Source of the DNA: Symsagittifera roscoffensis
Taxonomy: Eukaryota > Xenacoelomorpha > Acoela > Convolutidae
Direction: 5' to 3'
Assembly (NCBI RefSeq): GCF_963678635.1
Contig: NC_087065.1
Location: forward strand, 47,866,381 to 47,930,380
Length of the DNA stretch: 64,000 bases
In this document: positions 34,449-44,340 of the stretch, one piece after another
Position numbering within the stretch: position 1 is the first letter of the stretch
Layout of the letters: each line of letters opens with the position of its first letter
The notes under the pieces: model-generated
Told to the model about the DNA's origin: nothing
The model's database searches: none
Seen by the model: only the letters and a program-made list of their open reading frames with translations
Program-made: the position numbers and the translations under genes

Positions 34449-35330
34449 CTATTCACAGAGAAACAGCAAATCTATGCGTGTTTGGTGGTCCAGTCTGCTT
34501 CGATCTTCCGTCGGCAGTTCGTTGTAGTACGTGAACAACAGCAGAAGAGCATACCAGAAACCCGTAGTTGAGTGGAACTTTCGATGATGTTGCCAACTCA
34601 ACGGAAAGCCTAATCCCAGAAAATCTTTCGCTGCTTTAATAGCTGTTGTCACTTGTTCCAGTTCTGTTTTTTCGTTAGTTGATTGTAACTGCATAATTCT
34701 AGCTAAACTCCGATAAACTCGATTCTAGGGATATTTGTTTTCTGCGGGCGCGATGACAAATCAGGTTTTTCCAGGCAAAGCCAGCAACTTTCGTAGACTG
34801 AAGAATTAAATTGAATTTGTTGGAGAAACTTGTTTGCTGAGTGTGTTCCATTGACTTCGGTATCTTCAACAATTTTGACGAAGTCTCGTAAGAAAGGCGG
34901 TAAACAAGACCCTGTTGGAATAGCGCTTACTGATACTACATGGTTCTTAAAGATTTTTCTCATATCATGGATACGTTCAGCGGCGTATTTGAGAGCGCAG
35001 CTTCCAACCTGCAGTCAGTAACGCGAGCCATATTTTCCAGTCTTGCAGTGTTTGGAAACAGAAACAGATGCGTTGTAACGATCGTTTTCTGAGACCTTCC
35101 ATCTTTTGGGTACTTTTTCCAAGTTTTCTATGTGCTTCACAGAAACTTGTGATGATTCAGTACTTTCTGCCGAGGAAATTCAATACGCTCGTTGCAGCAA
35201 CGACAAAATAAGTTCTTTTTCCGCTAGAAAACACTCGTTGCCTGCTTTTACGACCTGCTCTCCAGCAGAAGTATTCGATATATGCTGCTTTCTTATCTTT
35301 AATACAGATTTCTTCACGTCACGCTCTGTT
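34449..35330 (-). pseudogene. Unrecognised coding-like region with in-frame stops
   Basis: On the minus strand one frame stays open from about 35330 to 34703 except for two TGA codons (near 35200 and 35025). It includes CALKYAAERIHDMRKIFKNH, GSCLPPFLRDFVKIVEDT and VYESCWLCLEKPDLSSRP, which look like real folded protein and not low-complexity text. A second frame (34449-34694) follows, with FLGLGFPLSWQHHRKF and ALLLLFTYYNELP. The second TGA sits just before a possible splice acceptor (ctgcag), so an intron could explain it. I do not recognise the family. The inverted-repeat element at 35348 abuts its 5' side, so the gene may be truncated by that insertion. Confidence 0.35.
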
Positions 35331-35347
35331 GCATGTAGGCTCATAAT

Positions 35348-36086
35348 CGATCTTTTACCAGACCGACTTTTTACCAGACCGACCTTTTATCAGACCACAA
35401 TGCAATCATTTAATTAAAAATAAGTTTAAATTGGTGCCTAGGAAATTAGACGATAAGCAAATTAGACGGATACTACAAAAACGAAATTAGACGGAATTTA
35501 TTTTTTACAGATCTGGCATTTTAGACGAAAAAGCAATGAAAAGGAAAGGGCCAACAACATTTTTTATTAAGAGTTCAGTTTCACAAATACAAAAAGAACA
35601 TAAAATGTCAATACCTATCAAAACAATTAGTTTAAATGAACATAAAATGAATATTACAGGAGAGTTTTGAATTGAATAAATTATGCATGATTGACTTGTA
35701 AAGTTTTTGGCCACCGAAATTGAACTGTTGTCTACAAACAATTTTATTTTTAACGCGATTTGTGTGCAAACAAAGTTAATTTCTCTCACTTTCGTCTATT
35801 TTCTCACAATTGCAGTTTTGCAAAACCGTCTAATTTCCTTTTAAGTACCTCCGTCTAATTTGCTTATCGTCTAATTTCTCAACCCCCTTTAAATTAGTGG
35901 ACGATTCGAAAAGGAAGTGGTTAGAACAAACAAAAATTTGCTGAGAAACCGTGAAATCATTGTCTTTAACCAGACTAAACGGTGCCAATACATCTGTCAA
36001 TCAAATTTGTTTATCGAGTCTGGTAAAAGGTCCATGTTATAAATTTTCTGGTAAAAGGTTGGTCTGGTAAAAGGTCGGTCCCCAGT
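35348..36086. mobile_element. Outer inverted-repeat element (MITE-like)
   Basis: The left end (35348-35400) carries copies of 'ttttaccagaccgac', and the right end (36017-36086) carries their reverse complements ('ggtctggtaaaaggtcggtc'). Within each end the motif is repeated two or three times, a common feature of subterminal transposase-binding sites. It encodes nothing obvious. A second element (35433-35887) is inserted inside. I could not fix its target-site duplication. Confidence 0.65.
35433..35887. mobile_element. Inner MITE with 8-bp target duplication
   Basis: A 455-bp element whose ends pair as inverted repeats. The core 'aaattagacgataagcaaat' continues into 'tagacgga' on the left and is exactly reversed on the right (35840-35872). 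Further 'aaattagacgg' copies lie inside each end. It is flanked by TTTAAATT at 35425-35432 and again at 35888-35895. An 8-bp duplication suggests a hAT-like mover, but the family is not proven and there is no transposase frame. Confidence 0.75.
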
Positions 36087-36089
36087 CAA

Positions 36090-37015
36090 TTTACGCGTCA
36101 ATTATTCACTTTTACGCTCCGCATATTTATCTTATACCTGGTAGTGAGTTATCCCGCGCTTCGAAGTTGCTTAAAATTGAATTAAGGCATGTTATTAGTT
36201 CCTTTATTAATTCTCAGTAACAGTCCACAGTTTATTACCGATATGTTACTTAAAACTTGATTATGGCAATCGAAAAAGTTTAGTTAATCAAAAACAATTC
36301 AGACTAATTAAGGAACACTCAGGAACTACCCTGATATTTGAGCAGTCTTGTTTGATTCAGATTTTTTCTTAAATTTTTTCAAACAAATTTTATTTTGGAC
36401 AAATTGGATTGTAGTCAAAACTTCATAGCTGAATCCTGATACTGTCAATCTGGTATATGTCATCACCGACCCTTAAAAACTTTCATCTGAATTAAGTATG
36501 TTTTTTGTTTCATTTGTTTTTTTTTCTTTGTGGATTTTTCTTTGTCAAACATCATGGAATGTAATGATACATTGGGTTATCTCGGCAACGTTTTCCGCTC
36601 GATATCTTTTTAACGCCACAAAATCTTGATCTCATTTTTTAATTATTCTAATTTATTGATTCTGTTCAAGAAATTTTTTCATTGAAACATTTGAAGTTGC
36701 AGTGCAAATCAGGTATTAAAAATTTTTGCAATAATTTTTGGCCGCAACAGCAAGAAATTCTAAAAAATTAATTTTTTCAAAAACGTAGAGGCAGCAGGAT
36801 CTCGGTTTGCTTTGGAACTAGAAGTTGATCGGCGAATCTCGACTTAGAAAGTCTTTAAGAAAATAAACGATCGAAACGTGAAGTTCGTGAACATCTGTCT
36901 CGCGTGCCTTATAATAAGGTTTCCAATTTAACTGTGCCTTATATTGATTGTTTGAATTATCGTATACCCGAATGATAAAAAAGGGCCTGAAAAATCTTGG
37001 TACAAAAAGTGTTTG
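36090..37015. other. No gene seen
   Basis: AT-rich intergenic sequence without repeat partners in the window. It lies downstream of the membrane-protein gene. Confidence 0.4.
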
Positions 37016-37017
37016 GT

Positions 37018-37023
37018 TTTATT
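37018..37023 (-). promoter_or_regulatory. Polyadenylation signal AATAAA
   Basis: TTTATT on the plus strand gives AATAAA on the minus strand, about 32 bases past the stop codon at 37055-37057. Distance and sequence fit the 3' end of the gene with its last exon at 37055-37329. Confidence 0.55.
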
Positions 37024-37054
37024 TGATCATTATTTTGTCTTTTGATTGCAGAGT

Positions 37055-37329
37055 TCAGACTTTTTGCTCGTGGTTCAGCAACATAACTTCAGTTTCGCAG
37101 CTAACTTCTTCGTCGGGCGAGTTCAGTCGGTTCCAATAGACCAGACCGACCGAGCAGCCGAACATGATTGCATAGTGGAGTGCGGAACTCCAAACTAGAA
37201 AACTCGGCAATTCCCTCAACGAGAATATTGTATGTGTGACCCCGTAAAACCACCCAATCACTGTCATTATTGCACACGCCACTGAAACGTCAGGGTGGTT
37301 TATTCTTGAGTGAAAATCGAAATGCGGGG
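37055..37329 (-). CDS. Multi-pass membrane protein, terminal exon
   Basis: The minus-strand exon begins after a ctgttttag acceptor (next to 37330) and ends at a TGA. It encodes 90 residues with two strong hydrophobic segments, about VSVACAIMTVIGWFYGVTHT and FLVWSSALHYAIMFGCSVGL, then an acidic tail (SPDEEVSCETEV) that would be cytosolic. It starts in phase 1, which fits the upstream exon at 40423-40657 (78 codons plus one base). The joined product would be about 169 residues with three or four membrane spans. The layout is like small four-span membrane proteins, but I cannot name the family. A further exon inside the intron is possible because only one short hydrophobic stretch lies at the join. 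Confidence 0.5.
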
Positions 37330-37439
37330 CTAAAACAGGTTTTGCTTCTAAATTTTGTAGTAGCAACAGCAGAGGACAGATTTTAAAATTTCATAACATC
37401 TATTTTCTGGGATGATTATTATGATTATTATTCCATATT

Positions 37440-37690
37440 TGTTTTCCAACTGCGACCTCACTAGATGAGCTGAACAGATAAGCTGAACAGGGGCTTACGC
37501 CTCCACCCCTCCCGTCAGGAATTCGACCCACTGCCGACCCAAAGAGTCCCCCCTTTAGAACTACTTTAGGACATCCAGTTTTGGCTGACCGACACTAAAA
37601 AAAGGCCAATAAACTTTTTTAAAGTTTTTTTTTCTAGTATCAGCCCCCCTCGAGAAAATCCTAGATCCGCTACTGGGAAAGTTTACAAAA
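37440..37690. repeat. Z repeat, copy 1
   Basis: Shares with 41200-41345 the order 'gattcgac..ctgccgac..aaag', then 'atccagttttggc' and 'gac..accctaaaa'-like sequence. It ends near 'cctagatccgc', a phrase also found at the X-block start. Confidence 0.5.
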
Positions 37691-37849
37691 AAATGTGCCA
37701 GCTGAATTTTTTTGTGTCAACTAATTCATCAAACGGACTGATTCAAATTAGAACCAAAATTCAAGCATGTTTTGTATGCACACACACATTTTTGTAGAAT
37801 AACAGCTAAATTAACAGTTAGCTAGTTGTTGGTTTTAAAATATTATGTA

Positions 37850-38960
37850 GATTCTTTTTCCGGGGAGTCGTCTCCTCTAAGCACGCGTTCACTCTGCTTA
37901 ACGGCCGCAGAGTTTCTCCCCTTTATACCGTGTAATAGCGGGAGACACCAAGACACGATATGATCCACAATGCCGAAAGGGTTATGTTGGTGGTTAGACT
38001 AAATCGGCCGATCTAAGAATTACGCAACTTCCTCCTGAATTTAGGTTCTTTTTGGCTCTCCTCTTGCGCTTCTAGCTAGTTCAGCAAATCGTGGGCACAA
38101 TGAGTATATTCTCGATCGCAAAGGAAATAAAAACAATTTACAGTGCCCTTAATGAGCTATTTACTTTTTAGCAACTTCTATATTGAAGCCCGCATCACGT
38201 TCCGTTGAATCGCTCATCAGTTTTCGGTTGACTCGATTCAAAACTAGCCTACTCTAGCAGAGCAGCGACACAACTAGCTCAACCCGGTACTAAACTTGGG
38301 TTCCAGCGGAACTCGCTCGTACAACTATTTCAACCCGGTACTAAACTCGGGTTCCAGCGCAACTCGCTCACTAGCAATAATTATTCTTTTCTCTGATTGA
38401 GAACCAACTACTCTTAATAGCAGCTAACAAATGTTTTCTTCTCTGACGAGATCCAACTACTCTTAATGATAGCTCACACTGTTCTGACTCTTAAAGGCTC
38501 TCCGGTACCTCCAATTCCTTATCTTTCTTCACACTTAGTTTTATTTAAGTCACGCCATTCCCTATCAGTCCTGAAATCCGCCAAAATCAGCCGTCCGCAC
38601 ATGTTTTAAGACTATATCCCTCCTCCTGTCAACTCTGCCACGTGCCAACTTCGGTTTCTTTTATCAATTTTTTCACACTTTTTTGATAACCGGTGTGCGG
38701 TAGCTGTCACAATTTGACCAAGCAAACAAATGTCATACGATTCTAATCAACAATTTTCCTGAACTCTGTGAACTTCAGCTCTCGAGTTCAACTCAACCTC
38801 CAAACCATGCTATGTTTTCTCAGTAATCCTCCCAAGGTCTTTTTTTTTAATTATCTCGTTAACTGTCCGACCTCCCAAGGGTAGGGGGACACCTTTTTCA
38901 TGGATAGCGAATTCATTCCAAGCATCTAAATTTTCGATCTGTACTCTTTTCCAACCCCGA
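37850..38960. repeat. GC-richer unassigned stretch with short tandem repeats
   Basis: No coding frame. Two local tandem pairs are visible. A 51-base unit around 'aacccggtactaaac' starts at 38281 and 38332. A unit of about 48 bases around 'ccaactactcttaat' lies near 38403 and 38452. The composition differs from the neighbours, so it may be an LTR or leader of an unseen element. Confidence 0.45.
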
Positions 38961-39019
38961 CCTTCTAGCTAGCCGGGTAACAAAATTCGTCTATTAGGGA
39001 TCAAATTAAAATAAAAAGT

Positions 39020-40124
39020 CACCTCCGGGAAGCCAAGTCAATTCCCCGTCTGTTCATACTATTAAGGAGACTTAATTCTCATGCTACGGTCCTATTACTA
39101 TCAGATTGCCCTGGGGCTACTTTTCTTTAGTCTAGTTGAATTGCTATTAATAGATCATTCGACAAGCTAAACTAAACCCAATGTTTACCAAGTCCGTTTT
39201 GAATTAAAGCCTCTACTCCAAGGTTGCAATGTAAGACTGTATCTCTATTGACTTCTGCTCTAATTCCCAATATACAAGTTTTCCTTCCAATTTTTAGCAA
39301 GGTGACCCATTCTCATTTCCAGAGGTTGGGCTGGGAAATACGCCACTTTCCGGTGTTAACCTTGGGGCTTACCATGCAATTTTGGGGTCAAAATACCCAA
39401 AGGTCAGCTTAAGGTCAAACTTCCGGGGTCAAACTTCCAAATTTGGCTTCAAGATCCCATTGGGGTCCTAACTACCAAGTTCTATTCATATCATATTACT
39501 ACTTCACAAGTTATACCATTTCTAATGTCCATTATCACTTTTTCTGGAAAAGGCTATTAACACCAAAAGGAGTCGCCGGAGGGTTTTCACTCACTAGGGG
39601 TCTTTTTTCGGGGTCCGTATCTTATGTCTATTGCCGCAATAAAATACTTATGCCACCCTTTATCATTTCGCATAAATTGCCTATTTCCGGTCTAAGGGGG
39701 TGTTTTTTCAAGTGCTAATAGCTTCCGGTCCAACCGCCGGATTTGGTTCCATTTATAATACAAGATGTATCTTGCCACCACCTATCACCCCTCCAAGTTT
39801 CAGCTCCCTGCGCTCATCGGTGGCCGAGAAACGACTTCCGAAAGTTAGGGCTGGGTTTGTTTACTTAGGGCATAAAACCGGAAGTGGGGGTCTTAGGGGT
39901 CTGGGATTCCAAACATAAGCTTCCCTTAACTAGGCCTTCAACATGCTAGAATTTGAGCCCACTACCGCCGCTAGTTTCCGAGTTGTGATAGGGCCATTTA
40001 CACTTCCGGGGACCGTTATCACTTGCCCCCCAAGGGTCTGACGGGCCCCAATTTTTGCATGCCCGGGTCAAATCATCTCTAGTCGCGCTCCTCTGATTTT
40101 CATAACATTAGCTTTCTTAGTTTT

Positions 40125-40130
<6 letters not shown>
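39020..40130. repeat. R block and short-unit start, strongly diverged copy
   Basis: Follows the order of 1560-2420 and 11290-11480. Landmarks are 'ccactttccggtgttaacct' (39340-39360), 'gagaaacgacttccg' (39825-39840), 'gggattccaaacataagctt' (39902-39920) and 'tttttgcatgcccgggtcaa' (40053-40072). It is more GC-rich and much older or from a different subfamily than the copies at 1-16 kb. Confidence 0.7.

Positions 40131-40155
<25 letters not shown>
40127..40155. repeat. Poly(T)-poly(G) run
   Basis: About ten T followed by about nineteen G. Length is prone to sequencing and assembly error. Confidence 0.85.
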
Positions 40156-40361
40156 TTCGCCGATTTTGTCAAATTTTTATTTTCTGGCATAGGAGGGACG
40201 ATATCTTTGAAGATTGAACTATTTCGAACTTTACCCTTTGTTTGCTGAACTACTTAACTTAATGAGGAATCAATCTTACGCTCAGGTTACTATAGCATGT
40301 AAGACATACATAATGTATGAAATTTCGCAAAAACTTGATCTGTATGTAACTATTGGTGGAG

Positions 40362-40400
40362 AAGGTGGGGGGAGGGGAGGGGGAGGGGGAGTTGGAGGTG
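40362..40400 (+). repeat. G-rich tract able to form a quadruplex
   Basis: Five runs of four to six G separated by single A bases on the plus strand, only about 20 bases inside the 5' end of the putative intron (minus strand, where it is C-rich). Confidence 0.6.
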
Positions 40401-40422
40401 TAGATGAAATGGTTTGTTACAC

Positions 40423-40657
40423 CTCCAGCTAGGTTGATCACCATTAGGACGACATCCATGCGGGATTTGGCCTTGCCCTTGTAGCTCTCAGTGCTCAACA
40501 CATATGCCCACAGCATCAGGGACACCCCACAGGCGATCACACACAACACATGGAACAGCTGGGGTAGTGTCACGTGTGACGGAGATGAAGACGAGCTGCT
40601 ACTGATGACCTTCTCGCTGCTGATATCTGAAAGATAACTGCTTTTTGGAGGGCGCAT
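40423..40657 (-). CDS. Multi-pass membrane protein, upstream exon
   Basis: The minus-strand frame begins MRPPKSSYLSDISSEKVISS, followed by a serine run, then a membrane span (LFHVLCVIACGVSLMLWAYV), a basic loop (YKGKAKSR) and a second hydrophobic stretch (MDVVLMVINLAG). It ends at a ...GGAG/GTGTAAC donor in phase 1. Beyond the donor the open frame turns into proline/serine-rich low-complexity text, as expected for intron. The ATG at 40657 follows an AG, so it may be an internal exon and not the true start. It pairs in phase with 37055-37329. Confidence 0.5.
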
Positions 40658-40659
40658 CT

Positions 40660-41200
40660 AGAGTTTTTGTTCAGGAATGGGGATTAAGAAAGGTAACAAC
40701 ACTTTCTCGAAACTCTGAAGGAAGACGAATCATTGAGCGTTGAGATGTCGAGTTTTTAAAATTGTCCATATTTGTTCGTTCAACTTATCAAAAAGTAGTA
40801 AGAATTTTGGACTCGGGTGTGTTCTGCGCTGGAACCGGCAACACATGTTGTTCACAAAATGGGAACGATAGGGAGTTTTTTCCAGCCGATTTTGAATACC
40901 TCAAAAAAACTGCTTGGTAGTGGTATCATTTTAAATCCCTTTTAGCACTGATTCGGGCTGTGATAGTTATTTTAGATTAAGTAGCATCATAATGTCGAAA
41001 AAAATCTGTTTTTCCGTTTTAACTGATTTTCAGATATTTTCACAAACCCCTGCGCACTATGTTAAGAACAAAATGATTTGTTTTGGATCTTAATTTGGCA
41101 AATGAGAAATTTCAAACCCCTATAACTTTCTAAAAAACATAGTAAAATGGTTCGTTCAGCAACTTTCGAACAACTTTCATTCCTTTCAACGCAAATTGAG
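40660..41200. other. No gene seen
   Basis: AT-rich sequence upstream of the 40423-40657 exon. An earlier exon or promoter of that gene could lie here, but I see no clear splice or core-promoter signal. Confidence 0.35.
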
Positions 41201-41345
41201 TAGCAACGGTCGGGGAGCGGGGGCGGACACTTTTTTTCCCTTGGGGATTCGACCTCCTGCCGACTCAAAGGGTGTTCCTTGAGATGTCGTACTATTTTGA
41301 GATATCCAGTTTTGGCAGACGGACCCTAAAATTTTTAAAAAGGCG
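41200..41345. repeat. Z repeat, copy 2
   Basis: Second copy of the 37440-37690 repeat, in the same orientation. The phrase 'cggaccctaaaa' is itself doubled at about 41320 and 41344. Confidence 0.5.
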
Positions 41346-41810
41346 GACCCTAAAAGTTTTTGGAAAATTTTTTATTTTGAGAGAAAAGCTCGCGCCCAAA
41401 AAATCCAATTTCAGGTCAACATTTTCCAAAAAAATGCCTTTTTTGGCCAGATTTTTCAAATTGGCATGTTTTTTTTTCAAAATAGTGCATGGGGAGAGCT
41501 CGGAGAATCAATTTGGACGCACTAAAAAAACGGTCGACGAAATTTGGCTGGCGGTACCTGTTTGATAAAGCTGGCGGTACTACCTATTTGAAAATTTTTG
41601 ATTTTGTTGTACTGATGCGGGATGAAGCAGGTAATTTCAAAAATTTAAGAATTGGGCTGATCCCAAGCCCTTTTAACAAATGAGGGAAAATTTTTGTGAT
41701 TTTTGAATTTTCTTAAAAGCATGCATTTTCATTCCTTAACTTTTAAGGCGTACGTAGAATCTTATGCACGAAAACTTCTCACAGTCTGTTACCTTGATTA
41801 AACCCTTGAT
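41345..41810. other. No gene seen
   Basis: AT-rich. The overlapping frames on both strands are lysine/phenylalanine-rich shadows. Confidence 0.4.
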
Positions 41811-42240
41811 ACCAGATTGAGTTGTTTTTGAGAAATCAAAAAGTTTCAAAAAACGAGCAAGAAATCAAACATTGATTATTCCGAGGGTCATAAATTTTTG
41901 TTTAAAAAAATTGGCGTAACCGCTGATGCAGGAGAGCCTCCCACAACCCGTTCTACCCATTGAAGTAAAAACCTTCGATTTGGGAGGGTTATTTCTGAGA
42001 TAAGTCAAAAAGTTTCAAAAAAAAACAGTCAAAAAATCAAAAATTTGACTTTTCCGAGGGTCATAATTTTTTGCTTAAAAAATTCTGGGCGCGCGCAACT
42101 GTGAATGCAGCAGAGTTTACCACAACCTGTTCTACCCATTGGAACCAAAACCTCAGATTTTGGAAAATATCTTCCGATAAAAGCCAAAAAGCTTCAAAAA
42201 ACGGTCAAGAAATTGAAAGTTTGAGTTATACGAGTGTAAG
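41811..42240. repeat. Tandem repeat, period about 170 bases
   Basis: About 2.4 copies. The 'agtttcaaaaaa' site recurs at about 41843, 42010 and 42190, 'ccgagggtcataa' at 41881 and 42054, and 'gttctacccattg' at 41950 and 42130. Copies are diverged. It lies just upstream of the copia element. Confidence 0.75.
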
Positions 42241-42378
42241 TGTTACAATTAATGTTCTCTATTTAATGATGCTAAATTGTTATGTTGTGTTTTAGGTTTA
42301 TGTTGTGTAGTCTTTGGTTGAAAGAATGCGCGTTTTATCGCTCTGTCAAAACGCTAGAAGCAGAACAAATAACAGGTC

Positions 42379-43208
42379 ATGGGCCCACGAGACGACGACA
42401 GACGAGGATTCAATTACGCCAAATTGAATGGAAGCAACTACCGCGACTGGGCGTGGTACACCACCGAATTGTACCTACTAGATCAAGGACGTTTTGAGTA
42501 CGCGGATGGCAGCTTGGAAAGGCCGTCTGATGATAACCGTGCTGATTGGATCAAGATGGACCGCAAGGCCCTCGCAGCTTTTTGACGCTCGGTCGAACCG
42601 TCTCAAAAACTGCTTGTCATGGATGCAAAAACTACAAATGAAGCCTGGAAAGAGCTGGAGAAGCAGTATATGAGATCTTCACCGTATCGGAAGAATTACT
42701 GAGAAGGCAATTTCATTCGCTCGTAGTTGAAGTAGGCGGTAATGTTCTGGAGCATACTAACCAGCTGAAAACTTTGCATGACGAGTTGCGTCAGGTTAGC
42801 GATACAGATCTTGCTATGAGGTTGATTGGGTCTTTGCCTCTGGAGGAACATCAAAGTTTGATAGTTTCGCTTGACGTGATGGGAGAGGATAAGATATGCT
42901 TTGAAATTGTAAAGCAGTTGCTGGTTAGTGGGGCTGAACGCCGGTCAGGTTCAGGTGCAGTTGTGGGGGATGCCAAGGTGGCACAGACGAGCGGGCCTAG
43001 GAAGTTAAATGGTAACTGCCATCGATGTGAGAAGCAGGGTCATATGGCTCGAAATTGCAAAGGCAATGGCAATGGCAACGGCAAACAAAGCAACGCCAAG
43101 ATTGTTTGCCATCCTTGCCGCCAGAAGGGACACATCGCACGAGTTTGTAATGTTGACATCGTGCCAAAACCACATGGATCAGCGAAAATTGCGTCCGGGA
43201 GTGCATAG
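42379..43208 (+). pseudogene. Ty1/copia gag, frameshifted
   Basis: Starts at ATG 42379 with GPRDDDRRGFNYAKLNGSNY and W-A-W-Y, the L-x-G-x-NY-x-x-W motif of copia gag proteins. A TGA at 42583-42585 and a frameshift near 42690 break it. It resumes as LKTLHDELRQVSD...LIGSLPLEEHQSLI, then two zinc knuckles: CHRCEKQGHMARNC (C-x2-C-x4-H-x4-C) and CHPCRQKGHIARVC. The protein would coat element RNA. The usual protease does not follow: gag runs almost straight into the pre-integrase domain. Base composition is richer in GC than the DNA before it. Confidence 0.85.
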
Positions 43209-44280
43209 TCAGTTAGCCTCGTCGCAGCAATCAGCGATAGCCTTGTTGCAGCAATCAGCGGAGCTGTGGCATCGCCGGTTGGGTCACTTGAACGTCCAGC
43301 CTCTCCACACGGCAGATCCAGAAAGCGCCATCGAAGGGATAGAGAAGGTGCCGGTACCAAAGTTCGAGTGGGTCGGTTGTGTTGCAGGTAAGCAGCACAG
43401 GGAGCCGTTTGCAATTATCATTTCTCGTGCAGAGAAATTGCTGGGAGTTGTCCATAGCGACGTTTGTGGACCCCTGGAAGTTCCGTCGCTTGACGAAGCG
43501 AGGTATTTTATCACTTTTATTGACGATTCTGCGTGGTAATATTTCTGAAGAGGAAGAGTGAAGTCCTAGGAAGAATTCAAGAAGTTTGTTGTGGAAGCGG
43601 AGAGAGGCACTGGCCAGAAGGTGCGGATGATGCGATCGGATACTGGGGGTGATTACAGGTCAATTGAATTTGAAAACTTCCGGTCATCGCAAGGGATTAA
43701 GTGGTAGTCATCCGTTCTATACATCCCCGAGATGAACGGCGTGGCAGAGCGAATGATCCGAACGTTGATGGGAGCGCAAGAACGATACTGGGGCAGGCTG
43801 ATCCTGGCAAGGACTTTGGCCTGTAGCGGTGAGCAGTGCGTGTTATGCCAGGAACCAAGTTCCTTGTGCTGCAGCTGAGAGCGACACGCCATTTCGGCTG
43901 TGGAAAAGCAGAATGCCACAGGTTGGGTACTTGAGGGTTTTCGGGAGTTCTGCAGATGTTCATGTCCCAGATGAGAAGCACCAGAAGCTTGATAGCAAGT
44001 CCAAGAAGATGATATTCGTTGGATATCTCGATGGTCAGAAGGGTTATAATTTTTTGACCCAGTTGCTAGGCGCATGGTCGTGTCACGGCATGCGAAGTTT
44101 CACGAGGACATCAACGGGTGTAATAAGGAGGCGCCAAGTTCATTCATTGTTGAGTTTGACCACATAAGTGCCGAGTTCGCATCAGCAGCAGGCGATGTAA
44201 ATATGGCCGCTGCTTCTGCTGCAGATGGAGAGGAATTTAGATGGTGTTGTCGAAACTCAAGGCTGATTTCCAAGTTTTGA
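43209..44280 (+). pseudogene. Ty1/copia pre-integrase and integrase
   Basis: The pre-integrase domain is seen as LWHRRLGHLNVQPLH (43265-43310). Integrase follows: HSDVCGPLEVPS (first Asp), RSDTGGDYRS (second Asp, 43630-43665) and MNGVAERMIRTLMG (Glu, 43732-43776). Then comes the C-terminal part: PFRLWKSRMP, YLRVFGS and KKMIFVGYLDGQKGYN, and in the next frame VVSRHAKFHEDI. At least four stops or frame changes (43538, 43560, about 43705, about 44070) break it. All three catalytic acids are still encoded. It inserted copia cDNA. Confidence 0.85.
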
Positions 44281-44340
44281 ATCGACTTATGAGGCAACAA
44301 CGAGGCCAAGTAACGTTTCCGGGACGCCTTTCTAAAAGTT

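Larger units (their letters stand above)
37330..40422 (-). other. Putative 3.1-kb intron filled with repeats
   Basis: GT at the 40422 end and AG at the 37330 end on the minus strand. It contains a dispersed Z repeat (37440-37690), a GC-richer unassigned stretch (37850-38960), a diverged R block (39020-40130), a T/G homopolymer (about 40127-40155) and a G-rich tract (40362-40400). Confidence 0.45.

Noticed and set aside
34250-36180. A larger DNA transposon bounded by 'ttacgcgg' sites near 34383 and 36100
   Set aside because: The supposed ends do not pair as inverted repeats over more than a few bases, and no target duplication was found.
43040-43414. Minus-strand frames opposite copia gag and integrase
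   Set aside because: Shadows of the plus-strand copia frames that carry the zinc knuckles and catalytic motifs.
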